56,287 nt of DNA, taken from an uncultured Collinsella sp. (lineage in GTDB: Bacteria; Actinomycetota; Coriobacteriia; Coriobacteriales; Coriobacteriaceae). The first letter of the stretch is position 1. Each line of letters opens with the position of its first letter. Both the position numbers and the translations under genes were made by a program. Below, piece after piece: positions 45,808 to 54,348 of the stretch. The notes beneath the pieces are model-generated. The model ran no database searches. It saw nothing but the letters and a program-made list of their open reading frames with translations, and had not been told where the DNA came from. The stretch covers positions 1 through 56,287 of the forward strand of contig CAAENY010000094.1 in the NCBI GenBank assembly GCA_900757465.1, given 5' to 3'.

Positions 45808-46683
45808 ATGGACATGACGGATATGACGAGGGCGGCCGTGTCGCGCCGTCACTTTTTGCAGCTGGCGGGCGCCGGCATGCTTGCGCTGACGGGGACCGCG
45901 CTTACCGGTTGCGGCAACTCCACCAGCGGCGAGGGCTCCGACAAGGGGTCCAAGCTTGCGGCCATTAAGTCGCGTGGCCATCTGAATGCCGGCGTCAAGA
46001 AAGATGTTCCCGGCTACGGCTATTACGACACCGCCAAGGGCCGCTTTGAGGGCATGGAAGTCGATTTGTGCTACCAGATCGCCGCTGCCGTCTTTGGCGT
46101 GAGCTACAAAGAGGCCCGCGCCCAGGAGCTTGTCGAGTTTACCGACGTAACGCCCAAGACGCGCGGCCCGCTGATCGATAACGGCCAGCTTGACGTGGTC
46201 GCGGCAACCTACACCATCACCGACGAGCGCAAGAAGAGCTGGGATTTCTCGACGCCGTACCGCACCGACTACGTAGGACTCATGGTCAAGAAGCGTTCGG
46301 GTTTTACCTCGATTGAGGATCTGGACGGCAAGGTCATTGGCGTGAGCCAGGGTGCTACCACGCAGGGCCTGATCGAGCAGATGATCAAGGACAACGGCTT
46401 TAGCTGCAAGCCCGAGTTTAGGGCCTTTAGCGGCTACCCCATCATCAAGAGTTCGCTCGACGCCGGCAATATCGACGTCTTTGCCATGGACCGCTCCACG
46501 CTGGCCGGTTACATGAACGAGACCGTTGAGCTGCTGCAGCCCGAGGTCAAGTTTGGCGAGCAGGGCTACGGCGTGGCGACCAAGAAGGGCTGCGACCTTT
46601 CGGCCGTGGTCGATCAGGTGATTTGCGATCGCCTGGCCGACGGCTGGCTCGACCAAGAGGTCAAGACCTGGGGTCTTGTATAG
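45808..46683 (+). CDS. Amino acid ABC transporter substrate-binding lipoprotein (Tat type)
   Basis: The 291-residue family 3 solute-binding protein has a twin-arginine motif SRRHFLQ near residue 13, a hydrophobic stretch, and a lipobox LTGC, so it is probably a Tat-exported lipoprotein. The mature domain shows the family pattern LAAIKSRGHLNAGVKKDVPG, GMEVDLCYQIAA, VVAATYTITDERKKSWDFS and VIGVSQGATTQGLI. The ligand is likely an amino acid such as glutamine or glutamate; this is not proven. The ATG at 45808 overlaps a possible GTG start and has a weak ribosome binding site, so coupling to the ATPase gene 8 nt upstream is likely. Confidence 0.9.
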   Translation: MDMTDMTRAAVSRRHFLQLAGAGMLALTGTALTGCGNSTSGEGSDKGSKLAAIKSRGHLNAGVKKDVPGYGYYDTAKGRFEGMEVDLCYQIAAAVFGVSYKEARAQELVEFTDVTPKTRGPLIDNGQLDVVAATYTITDERKKSWDFSTPYRTDYVGLMVKKRSGFTSIEDLDGKVIGVSQGATTQGLIEQMIKDNGFSCKPEFRAFSGYPIIKSSLDAGNIDVFAMDRSTLAGYMNETVELLQPEVKFGEQGYGVATKKGCDLSAVVDQVICDRLADGWLDQEVKTWGLV

Positions 46684-46708
46684 GCGCATCGTCCAAGGAA
46701 GGAATCAA

Positions 46709-47455
46709 ATGCTCGAAGGATTGTTTGACGCCGACCGTTGGTCGACGACATTTCAAAACATGGGGCCCTTCTGGGAGGGCTTTGGCGTGACGCTGCAGGT
46801 GGTCGTTGCCGGCCTGCTGCTGTCGCTGGTGCTGGGCACGCTGCTGGGCGTGTTCTCGACCACCCGTTCGCGTGTGCTGCGTGGCATGAGCCGCGTGTAC
46901 GTGGAGTTTTACCAGAACACCCCGTTGCCCGTACAGGTGCTCTTTATGTACATGGCCGGTCCGCAGTTTTTGCAGGCCATAACCGGTGCCGACCAGCCGG
47001 TGCGTATCGCGCCGTTCGTGTTGGGCTTCTTGGGCGTGGGCCTGTATCACGCGGCCTACATTTCGGAGGTCATCCGCACCGGTATCGAGGCGGTTCCGCG
47101 CGGTCAGATGGAGGCGGCCCAGAGCCAGGGTTTCACCCGTGCTCAGGCTTACTGGTACATCGTGCTGCCCCAGACGTTCAAGATCATTCTGCCGCCGCTG
47201 TGTAACCAGGCGCTCAACCTGGTCAAGAACACGTCGGTGCTGGCGCTTGTGGCCGGCGGCGACCTTATGTACCGTTCCGACAACTTTGTGAGTCTGTACG
47301 GTTACCTGCAGGGATACATCGTCTGCTGCCTTATGTACTTCATCATCTGCTTTCCGCTCGCCATGCTGGTGCAGTGGCTCGAGCGCCGCTCCAAGGAGCG
47401 TCCGCGCGGCGTGAGCCTCGCCGAGCTGGGGCTCGACAACGTAGAGGAGGCCTAG
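46709..47455 (+). CDS. Amino acid ABC transporter permease 1
   Basis: The 248-residue HisM/GlnP-type permease has five to six helices. The family motif EFYQNTPLPVQVLFMY occurs after the first helices and the EAA coupling loop EAVPRGQMEAAQSQGFTRAQA in the second half. AAGGAA precedes the ATG at 46709. The next permease starts 4 nt after this stop codon. Confidence 0.94.
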   Translation: MLEGLFDADRWSTTFQNMGPFWEGFGVTLQVVVAGLLLSLVLGTLLGVFSTTRSRVLRGMSRVYVEFYQNTPLPVQVLFMYMAGPQFLQAITGADQPVRIAPFVLGFLGVGLYHAAYISEVIRTGIEAVPRGQMEAAQSQGFTRAQAYWYIVLPQTFKIILPPLCNQALNLVKNTSVLALVAGGDLMYRSDNFVSLYGYLQGYIVCCLMYFIICFPLAMLVQWLERRSKERPRGVSLAELGLDNVEEA

Positions 47456-47458
47456 CGC

Positions 47459-48097
47459 ATGGAAATCTTCAACGCGACCAACCTGCTCTACATTTGGGGC
47501 GGCTTTGTTAAGACTATCGAGATCTCGGCGCTGTCGATCTTTTTCTCGGTCATCTTTGGCACGGTGCTGGCACTCGTTAAAAGCTATGCGCCCCGCCCGT
47601 TCCGTATTTTGGTGAGCGCCTATATCGAGTTGTTCCGTTGCACGCCGAACCTGCTGTGGATTCTGTTTATCTACTTTACGGTGCAGGGTTTGGACATTGT
47701 GATTTCGACCATCGCCTTTACGCTGTTTACCAGCGCTGTTATGGCCGAGATTGTGCGCGGCGGCCTCAACTCGATTCCGCGCGGCCAGTTTGAGGCAGCG
47801 CAGAGCCAGGGCTTTGGCTTCTTTGCCACCATGCGCTACATCATTCTGCCGCAGACGTTTAAGACGATCATTCCGGCGCTGTTTAGCCAGTGCACAACCG
47901 TCATCAAGGACAGCTCGTATCTTTCGGGCATTAACGTGGCCGAGCTCATGTACACGGCAAACGTCGTGATGGCCCATGCGATCGACCTGTCGCAGGTGCT
48001 TATGCTCTACGGCCTGGTGTTTGCGATGTACTTTGTGCTCAACTTTGGTATCTCGCTGCTGGTCCGAGCGTATCAACGTCGTATTGTGGCAGCGTAG
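47459..48097 (+). CDS. Amino acid ABC transporter permease 2
   Basis: The 212-residue second permease partners the first. ELFRCTPNLLWILFIYF and the EAA loop NSIPRGQFEAAQSQGFGF are present. GAGGAGG at the end of the preceding gene serves as ribosome binding site. It is the last gene of the four-gene transporter operon, which is followed by the long palindrome at 48099. Confidence 0.94.
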   Translation: MEIFNATNLLYIWGGFVKTIEISALSIFFSVIFGTVLALVKSYAPRPFRILVSAYIELFRCTPNLLWILFIYFTVQGLDIVISTIAFTLFTSAVMAEIVRGGLNSIPRGQFEAAQSQGFGFFATMRYIILPQTFKTIIPALFSQCTTVIKDSSYLSGINVAELMYTANVVMAHAIDLSQVLMLYGLVFAMYFVLNFGISLLVRAYQRRIVAA

Positions 48098-48098
48098 T

Positions 48099-48202
48099 CC
48101 TGCTTCCCCAAGCACGGCATCTTGCCCCTCAATCGTCGCTTGCGTACATTTAGTACGCGGCGCTCCTCTTTCGGGGCAATCTGCCGCACTTGGGAAACCA
48201 GG
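48099..48202. repeat. 104-bp imperfect palindrome, copy 2
   Basis: The outer arms CCTGcTTCCCCAAG / CTTGGGaAAcCAGG, the inner CGGCATCTTGCCCC / GGGGCAAtcTGCCG and the centre GCGTAC-ATTTA-GTACGC can pair through the whole length. The central third matches the copy at 14940-15037, while the outer arms differ yet still pair. It begins 2 nt after the permease stop codon. Confidence 0.8.
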
Positions 48203-48268
48203 ACGGTCGTAAGTGACAAAATGAGAATCAGGAATCGCCTATTTCTCATTTGTTAGAAAGGAATCGCG

Positions 48269-48892
48269 ATGAGCGATCTGGAGAACAAGAAGAATCCTGT
48301 GGTCATTACCATCGCGCGCGACTTTGGCGCCGAGGGCCACGAGATTGGTCGCATGCTTGCCGACGAGTTGGGGATTCCGCTGTACGATAACGAGCTGCTG
48401 GTGCGTGCGTCGCTGCGCGCGGGCGAGTCGCTCGACAAGATGGCCGCCTACGACGAGCGCCTGGCCGTGGAGAACATGGCGTTTCTGCCCGACCGCTACG
48501 ATGCCCGTTCGTACTCGGACAAGTTGTTCCAAAAGATGAGCCAGGTGATTTTGGATCTGGGTGAGACCGAGAGCTGCATTATCGAAGGCCGCCTGTCCGA
48601 TTACCTGCTGCGTAACAACCCCAACCACATTGCCGTATTGGTGACCGCTCCCTTTGAGGACCGCGTCGAGATCGTGCGCAAGAAGCGCGGTCTTAACAAA
48701 AAGAAGGGCGCCAAGCTGGTCAAGCAGCAGCAGAAGGCGCGCGAGGCGTTCTATAAGCGCTACAGCGCCGGAAAGTGGAAGATGACGAGCGGTAAGGATA
48801 TCGTTGTCAACCGCGCCAAGTTGGGACGCGAAGGCTGTAAAGACGTCATTGCCGCTGCCTACCGCTACAAAGTGGCGCAGCTCGAAGGCTAG
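48269..48892 (+). CDS. Cytidylate kinase-like family protein
   Basis: The 207-residue protein belongs to the cytidylate kinase-like P-loop group (start VVITIARDFGAEGHEIGRML, then LGIPLYDNELL, and CIIEGRLSDYLL, VLVTAPFEDRVEIVRKKR). The usual GxxGxGK P loop is replaced by ARDFGAEGHEIGR, as in this family. The nucleotide substrate is unknown. GAAAGGA precedes the ATG. Confidence 0.88.
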   Translation: MSDLENKKNPVVITIARDFGAEGHEIGRMLADELGIPLYDNELLVRASLRAGESLDKMAAYDERLAVENMAFLPDRYDARSYSDKLFQKMSQVILDLGETESCIIEGRLSDYLLRNNPNHIAVLVTAPFEDRVEIVRKKRGLNKKKGAKLVKQQQKAREAFYKRYSAGKWKMTSGKDIVVNRAKLGREGCKDVIAAAYRYKVAQLEG

Positions 48893-48898
48893 CCGATC

Positions 48899-48939
48899 AA
48901 AACCACCACAAAGGGGACAGCACCTTTGTGGTGGTTTTT
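48899..48939. terminator. Terminator hairpin of the GGGGACAG family
   Basis: AAAACCACCACAAAGG pairs perfectly with CCTTTGTGGTGGTTTT (16 bp) around GGACAGCA, followed by TTTTTGTTTT. It sits between convergent genes and can end both transcripts, while the core CAAAGGGGACAG places it in the repeat family. Confidence 0.85.
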
Positions 48940-48942
48940 GTT

Positions 48943-50346
48943 TTAGGCAGAGGGGAAGGCTTTGGCGAGACCGGCGCGCGTCTGCGTGTCGGTCTTTTGG
49001 TAGATAGAGCTCAGGTGGCGCTGCACCATGCGCATCGAGATACCGAGCTCCTCGGCGACCTGCTTGAGCGGGCGTTCATCCTGGGTCACGGCTATGAGCA
49101 CGTCGACTTCGCGCGGGGTGAGGGCGTGGTTGGCGATGAAGGCCTGGCGCTGCTCCTCGACGGTGGGCGCGGCGAGCACTTCTTCTGCCAGCTGCTCGCG
49201 CTCGCGCTCCTGCTCGGTTTGGGGTAGGCGGAACAGGCCGGCTGCCACGAATGCCGCGCAGGCGGCGACGAGCAAAACGAGCGCACCGATCATGATGAGG
49301 GCAACGTTGCCCGAGGTCACAAGGGCAAGCGAGATGCCCGATGTAGTGAATGCGCATGCATTGTTGGCGGCGCGTCCCATGCCGGCCCAGAGAGCGGGCG
49401 CATGCATGTGCGGTGCCAGCTGTGTAAAGGTGGCGGTAAAGAACGTGACAAAAAAGCCCGAGCTCAGGTAAAAGACGACAAGGCCCAGGTTGGGATCGGC
49501 ACCGGCCTCGACGGCCAGGATGGAAATGGTCGAGAGCACGGCAATGCCGAGCATGACAAGCCCCATGTATCGGCGCTCGGCAAGATCAAAGATAAGACCG
49601 GCGGCAAGGCCGCTTGCCGCCAAAAAGAGGCGCGGCCAGGTCTGCACGGCAATGGTGCCGTGGGCGTTGGAGAGTGTGACCACGTTATCGAGGGTCGAGA
49701 ACAAGCAGGCAAGAATCATGACGAGCGCGATGCTCCAGCATGCCTGTTTGGCGAGGGCATGAGAGGGCTCAACAAAGGGATTGATGGCGGGGCTGGAGCT
49801 CTCGACAGCCTTTTGGGGAACGACGCTGAGGGCGGAGATGGCGATCGTCGCTGTGCCAAGGACGATGAGCTCTGCGATACCGCCGCAATTGAGCAGGTTG
49901 ACGGCGAACTGCATCAGGATGCCCGCGGCATAGGCCGCTCCCGCACCGGTGGCGAGCTTGGGATCATCCTGAAATGCCAACGAAAAGGCGTGGTGAGTGG
50001 CGGCGCCCAGCAGGCCGAGTCCAAAGAACGCCACGCACCCCAGAATCTCGAGGGCAAGCGGGCCCGTGGGGGACTGGATCTGGGTCAATCCCAGGATGGC
50101 GACGGGAACAGCGGCGTTGGCGGCTGCCAATGAGTGGCCTTTGCGCTGTGCGAGCCCGAGCAGCGGCGCATATCCGATAAAGCCGAGTACACTCGCGCCC
50201 AGAATAAAGCCCTGTGCGATCACAACGCGTTCGGCACCGGCGAGCAGCCCGACGTTGACGTCGAAGCGAAACTCGGCGGCAAGGAAGGCGAAGGTAAACA
50301 GTGCGAGTGCCAGAAGCGCGTTGATTTTAGGCTTGCTCAGATTCAA
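48943..50346 (-). CDS. Membrane-bound LuxR-type transcriptional regulator
   Basis: The 467-residue protein carries about 11-12 hydrophobic helices over residues 1-385, arranged like an MFS transporter, and a C-terminal LuxR helix-turn-helix (about 405-465: LTPREVDVLIAV, RPLKQVAEELGISMRMVQRHLSSIYQKT). Such fusions are expanded in Coriobacteriia and are thought to sense a ligand at the membrane and bind DNA from there. The start is TTG at 50346 with AAAGGA 6 nt upstream. It is divergent from the surface protein gene at 50574, a candidate target. Confidence 0.88.
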   Translation of the reverse strand: MNLSKPKINALLALALFTFAFLAAEFRFDVNVGLLAGAERVVIAQGFILGASVLGFIGYAPLLGLAQRKGHSLAAANAAVPVAILGLTQIQSPTGPLALEILGCVAFFGLGLLGAATHHAFSLAFQDDPKLATGAGAAYAAGILMQFAVNLLNCGGIAELIVLGTATIAISALSVVPQKAVESSSPAINPFVEPSHALAKQACWSIALVMILACLFSTLDNVVTLSNAHGTIAVQTWPRLFLAASGLAAGLIFDLAERRYMGLVMLGIAVLSTISILAVEAGADPNLGLVVFYLSSGFFVTFFTATFTQLAPHMHAPALWAGMGRAANNACAFTTSGISLALVTSGNVALIMIGALVLLVAACAAFVAAGLFRLPQTEQEREREQLAEEVLAAPTVEEQRQAFIANHALTPREVDVLIAVTQDERPLKQVAEELGISMRMVQRHLSSIYQKTDTQTRAGLAKAFPSA

Positions 50347-50513
50347 GGACAGTCCTTTGGGTGGACGGAATAGTCGTGTCCTCGATTGTAGCGTCCCTGG
50401 GACGCGTGTGACGACAACGAAATCATATTGAATTAAACCGCAGGTAGAGGCCTAGGTTCGCATCTACGAACCTAGGCATATGGAGTCATTTGGCACATCT
50501 TGGTGGTACAGGA

Positions 50514-50546
50514 CCGCCACAAAGGGGACAGGCACCTTTGTGGCGG
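50514..50546. repeat. GGGGACAG-family hairpin before the surface protein gene
   Basis: CCGCCACAAAGG pairs with CCTTTGTGGCGG around GGACAGGCA. The stem differs from the copy at 48899 by paired changes (ACCACC to CCGCC). It lies 28 nt before the start codon of the next gene, so here it is in a 5' leader rather than after a gene. Confidence 0.7.
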
Positions 50547-50573
50547 TATGTCCCTACGACCAAGGAGGCCGTT

Positions 50574-52544
50574 ATGAACGGAAGTCACTTCGATAAGCAA
50601 ACTCAGCGTGAGCGCACCTGCTCGCTGGTTCACGGTACTTGGCGTTGTGTGGGTGCCAAAATCGCTTGCGCCGGCGCGTGTGCGCTTATGGTCGGTCAGT
50701 TGCTGCTGCCGAGCGTGGCGCTGGCGACGGAATGCGCCGATCCCGCCGCTGGGACGGATGAGGTTGCCGCGGCTCCGGTGACGCCGACGGTTGCGGAGGA
50801 TGCGGCCGCAACGACCGCGCCTGCAACCGATGCTGCTCCGGCGGCGCAAGCCACCGCTGAGCCTCAGCAGACGGCCCCGACTGGCGCCACCGATGAATCC
50901 AACGATGCGGCACCCGCTGAACAAAATACTCCCAGCGACAACGCCGCCACGCCGGCGAATGACGCCATCATGCCCCGCGGTGTGACTGATGTTGTTGGCG
51001 GCAGCGACGTTAGGGTCAATACGACCGTGGTTTCCCGCTACACGGACTGCGCGCTTCCGAGCAATGTCACACTCGAAAAGGGCCAGTCGTATACCTATGA
51101 TTTTCCCGATGTTGAGGGCGGCATGCCGGATGAGCCGCTCTGCGAACTTGTCGAAACCAAGTACTACCGGGCCGATGCTGCTTCGGGCACCCTGGCTGAA
51201 GTCCAGGACACATCTATGTCCGATGTGACGGCCCGCTTTGAGCCTGTTGGCGATTACATGAGGCTGACGCTGACCTTTACGGGTGGCGCGGCAGGCGGCT
51301 CGTATCGACTCACGCGCAATGAGGCTCTCTATATTGGCACGGCACTGGAGTATACCGGAACTGACTATGAAGGCAGCTCGACTATCCTCAACGAAACCAG
51401 GTACGATTATTACCTCCGCTACGTCATCAAGAGCGAAATTACGCTCGTTGCATCGGAAAACGAAGCCCTCCATAACCTGGACGTCAACGACGTGAAGACC
51501 GACTACGCGCCCGGCGAGGCGCCGCGCGCGACCGCGACGATCCCCGCTGCTGACGCCGACAAGTACGAGATCGCCTATGAGTGCTGGGAAGAGATGGAGC
51601 TCGATATGGAATCCGGGGAGTCGGTACCCGTTGCCTTCTGGTATTCCGACCCCGCGAAGTACACGCCGGGCATGAAGAAGATTGACCACTTCGAAGAGGG
51701 AAAGTTCTACATGTACTCCGTTGAGCTGAGGCTCAAGGGCGACAATACCGTGGCCGATGACTGCAATATGAACGTCAACGGTCATTGGGCGCACCACATC
51801 AAGACCGTCAACGGCGTCTTCGCGCCAAACGCTGACAATATGCTGTGCGAGCAGCCGATCGACGAATGGCGGGCCATCGACGTTATCGAGATCAACGGTG
51901 CCACGACCACCTTCAAGGCGGGCGATAAGCCGGTCTTTACGGCGAATGTTCCGACGGGCTCCAACTCCCTTCCTCAGTGTGAGTTCTGGACGGGCAGCGA
52001 TGGCAGCGAAGTGAACTCTCAGAAGTTCTGGGATCAGAACATCACGAACCACATCGATGCCTTTAAGCCTGGCGTGACCTATCGCTACGGCATCTACCTT
52101 AAGTCGGCGCGCGGCTTCTACTTTACGCCCAACACCAAGCTGGTGATCAACGGCCAGGAGTGCGGCTACCAGGTCGCGGATAGCGTATCCGATGAGGACA
52201 GCGGCTGGATTTACACCCTGTGGCTCAACACCGATCTGACCTTTACGCTTGAAGCCACGCCGACTCCCGATCCGCAGCCTACGCCGGATCCCAAGCCGAC
52301 ACCGCAGCCTGAGGTTAAGCCCGAGACCAAGCCCGAAGTGAAGCCCGAGACCAAACCCGCGGCCAAGTCGGCCACGACAACCGCCACGACCAAGACGGTT
52401 GAGAAAACCACGCAGGCCAAGAAGAGCGATGCTGTCCTGGCTACCACGGGGGATACCACCGCGATGACGGTCGCCGCCCTAGGCATCGCCGGCGCAACCG
52501 TCGCCGCCGCCGGCCTCGCCGCGACAAAGCGCCGCAAACGTTAG
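50574..52544 (+). CDS. Large secreted surface protein with sortase-type signal
   Basis: The 656-residue protein has a long N-region and hydrophobic core (about 25-50, ACALMVGQLLLPSVALA) ending near ALA-TE. An Ala/Thr/Pro-rich low-complexity spacer follows (53-135). Then comes about 430 residues of beta-rich, aromatic sequence that I do not recognise; it has internally similar stretches (ATIPAADADKYEIAYECW; TANVPTGSNSLPQCEFW) that suggest two related domains. A repeated PTPDPKPT/KPETKPEV wall-spanning linker, the motif LATTG (622-626), a hydrophobic stretch and RRKR end the protein. AAGGAGG precedes the ATG at 50574. Role unknown; adhesion is a guess. Confidence 0.8.
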   Translation: MNGSHFDKQTQRERTCSLVHGTWRCVGAKIACAGACALMVGQLLLPSVALATECADPAAGTDEVAAAPVTPTVAEDAAATTAPATDAAPAAQATAEPQQTAPTGATDESNDAAPAEQNTPSDNAATPANDAIMPRGVTDVVGGSDVRVNTTVVSRYTDCALPSNVTLEKGQSYTYDFPDVEGGMPDEPLCELVETKYYRADAASGTLAEVQDTSMSDVTARFEPVGDYMRLTLTFTGGAAGGSYRLTRNEALYIGTALEYTGTDYEGSSTILNETRYDYYLRYVIKSEITLVASENEALHNLDVNDVKTDYAPGEAPRATATIPAADADKYEIAYECWEEMELDMESGESVPVAFWYSDPAKYTPGMKKIDHFEEGKFYMYSVELRLKGDNTVADDCNMNVNGHWAHHIKTVNGVFAPNADNMLCEQPIDEWRAIDVIEINGATTTFKAGDKPVFTANVPTGSNSLPQCEFWTGSDGSEVNSQKFWDQNITNHIDAFKPGVTYRYGIYLKSARGFYFTPNTKLVINGQECGYQVADSVSDEDSGWIYTLWLNTDLTFTLEATPTPDPQPTPDPKPTPQPEVKPETKPEVKPETKPAAKSATTTATTKTVEKTTQAKKSDAVLATTGDTTAMTVAALGIAGATVAAAGLAATKRRKR

Positions 52545-52581
52545 AGCTGGGTGACGGCTCTCGTTCTCGGCCTCAGCAAAA

Positions 52582-52797
52582 TCTCAATCTGTAACACCAA
52601 ACTGCCCAAAACGCCTCTAGATGTTACAGATTGAGATGAACCGAATGGCCGTCAATCTAATGTCTCGATCTGTAACACCAAGCGGGGAATTTGACCTCTA
52701 ACTGTTACAGATTGAGACAAAGCGGGGGCGGCTGGCACAATATCTCGATCTGCAACAACTACAAGGCTCAACGGGCTCCAGGTGTTACAGATTGAGA
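52582..52797. repeat. Array of six 15-bp arms in alternating orientation
   Basis: Three 55-bp units (52582-52636, 52663-52717, 52743-52797) each consist of TCTCRATCTGYAACA, a 25-nt loop and TGTTACAGATTGAGA. The units are separated by 26 and 25 nt. Thus a 15-bp motif alternates in direction with gaps of 25, 26, 25, 25 and 25 nt. Gap sequences differ while the arms are conserved. It fills most of the 394-bp gap between the surface protein gene and nfnB. Confidence 0.85.
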
Positions 52798-52815
52798 CAA
52801 AACGAGCAAGCAAGT

Positions 52816-52860
52816 CCCAAACCACCACAAAAGTGCCTGTCCCCTTTGTGCTGGTTTGGG
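52816..52860. repeat. GGGGACAG-family hairpin (inverted core)
   Basis: CCCAAACCACCACAAA pairs with TTTGTGCTGGTTTGGG (one mismatch) around AGTGCCTGTCCCC. The core CCTGTCCCCTTTG is the reverse of the copies at 48899 and 50514. Confidence 0.7.
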
Positions 52861-52870
52861 CGGCCGGCAT

Positions 52871-52910
52871 AGAAAAAGTCCCCGCCGGGCGTGTGCTCGA
52901 CGGGGACTTT
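52871..52910 (-). terminator. nfnB terminator
   Basis: On the minus strand AAAGTCCCCG pairs with CGGGGACTTT, followed by TTTTC. It lies 29 nt after the nfnB stop codon. Confidence 0.85.
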
Positions 52911-52938
52911 GCCGTTTGATGGCTAGCGCTGTGGGTGA

Positions 52939-54348
52939 TTACTCGCCCAGCGGGCTCTTGGTGATGGAAGCGGCGGCCTTCTTGCCGGCGCCCATCGCCA
53001 GAATGACCGTAGCGGCACCGGTGACGATGTCGCCGCCGGCCCAGATGCGGGGATCGGTGGTCTGGCCGGTCTCCTCGTCGGCAACGATGTAGCCCCACTT
53101 GTTGAGCTCCATCTTGCCGCCGATCTTGGCAGCGAAGGGGTTGGCGTTGGTGCCGATAGCCGAAATAGCGACGTCGCAGGGGATCTCCTCGATGGCGCCC
53201 TCGATGGGCACCGGGCGACGACGGCCGGACTCGTCGGGCTCGCCGAGCTCCATCTTCTGGACCTTGACGGCGCACACGGAGCCGTCCTCGCCAGCGACAA
53301 ACTCGAGCGGGGAGACGAGCGGCAGAACCTCGACGCCCTCGGCCTTAGCATGGTGCAGCTCGGCGCGACGGCAGGGCATCTCGTCCTCGGTACGACGGTA
53401 GGCGATGATGGCGTGCTCGGCGCCCAGGCGCTTGGCGGTACGGACGGCGTCCATGGCCACGTTGCCGCCGCCAAAGACAACGACGTTCTTGCCGTGCTTG
53501 GTGGGGGTGTCGTACTCGGGGAACTTGTTGGCCTTCATCAGGTTCACGCGGGTGAGGTACTCGTTAGCGAAGAAGACGTTGGGCAGGTTCTCGCCGGGGA
53601 CGTTGAGGAACTTGGGCAGGCCAGCGCCGGTCGCCACGTAGATGGCGTCGAAGCCCTGCTCGAACAGCTCCTCGGCCGTGGCCATGTTGCCCACGACGGA
53701 GTTGTACTCAAACTTGACGCCCATGTCCTCCAAGCCGTCGATCTCGCGCTTGACGACTGCCTTGGGCAGGCGGAACTCGGGGATGCCGTAGACCAGCACG
53801 CCGCCGCCGGTGAAGAAGGCCTCGAAGACGGTAACGTCAAAGCCGTTACGGGCGAGCTCGCCGGCGCAGGTGATGCCGGACGGGCCGGAGCCGACGACGG
53901 CGACCTTCTTGCCGTTCTTGGGGGCCATCTTGGGCGTGGAAGCGAGCTCGGGGCGGTCACCCAGGAAGCGCTCGAGCTGGCCGATGGCCACGGGCTCGGA
54001 CTTCTTACCACGGATGCACTTGCCCTCGCACTGGTTCTCCTGCGGGCAGACGCGGCCGCAGATGGCGGGAAGCATGGAGTCCTCGCGGATGGTATCGAGA
54101 GCGCCGCCGAAGTCCTTCGCGCGGATCTGCTCGATAAAGCGGGGGATGTTGATGTTGACGGGGCAGCCCTCAACACAGAACGGCTTCTTGCAGTTGAGGC
54201 AGCGCTCGGCCTCGGCCAGCGCCATCTCCTCGGTGAAGCCCTTGTCGACGGGGCGGAAGTCGCAGGCGCGCTCGGCAGCCGGCTCCTCGTTATCGGGGGT
54301 GCGGGGCGACTTCATATCGGCAACGAAACGACCGTTAACTAGTGGCAT
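52939..54348 (-). CDS. nfnB: NADP-reducing subunit NfnB / GltD-like flavoprotein
   Basis: The 469-residue protein is of the glutamate synthase small-subunit type. The N-terminal iron-sulfur domain has cysteine clusters CLNCKKPFCVEGCP (about 50-63) and CGRVCPQENQCEGKC (about 97-111). The FAD site is VAVVGSGPSGITCAGEL and the NADP site VVVFGGGNVAMDAVRTAKR; the end has RIWAGGDIVTGAATVILAMG. Paired with the downstream-overlapping NfnA it forms the bifurcating NADH-dependent ferredoxin:NADP oxidoreductase. No glutamate synthase large subunit is nearby, which supports Nfn. The genes overlap by 10 nt. Confidence 0.9.
   Translation of the reverse strand: MPLVNGRFVADMKSPRTPDNEEPAAERACDFRPVDKGFTEEMALAEAERCLNCKKPFCVEGCPVNINIPRFIEQIRAKDFGGALDTIREDSMLPAICGRVCPQENQCEGKCIRGKKSEPVAIGQLERFLGDRPELASTPKMAPKNGKKVAVVGSGPSGITCAGELARNGFDVTVFEAFFTGGGVLVYGIPEFRLPKAVVKREIDGLEDMGVKFEYNSVVGNMATAEELFEQGFDAIYVATGAGLPKFLNVPGENLPNVFFANEYLTRVNLMKANKFPEYDTPTKHGKNVVVFGGGNVAMDAVRTAKRLGAEHAIIAYRRTEDEMPCRRAELHHAKAEGVEVLPLVSPLEFVAGEDGSVCAVKVQKMELGEPDESGRRRPVPIEGAIEEIPCDVAISAIGTNANPFAAKIGGKMELNKWGYIVADEETGQTTDPRIWAGGDIVTGAATVILAMGAGKKAAASITKSPLGE

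Noticed and set aside
52582..52797. CRISPR array
   Set aside because: Repeats alternate in orientation, only three units exist, the 'spacers' drift rather than differ fully, and no cas gene is nearby.
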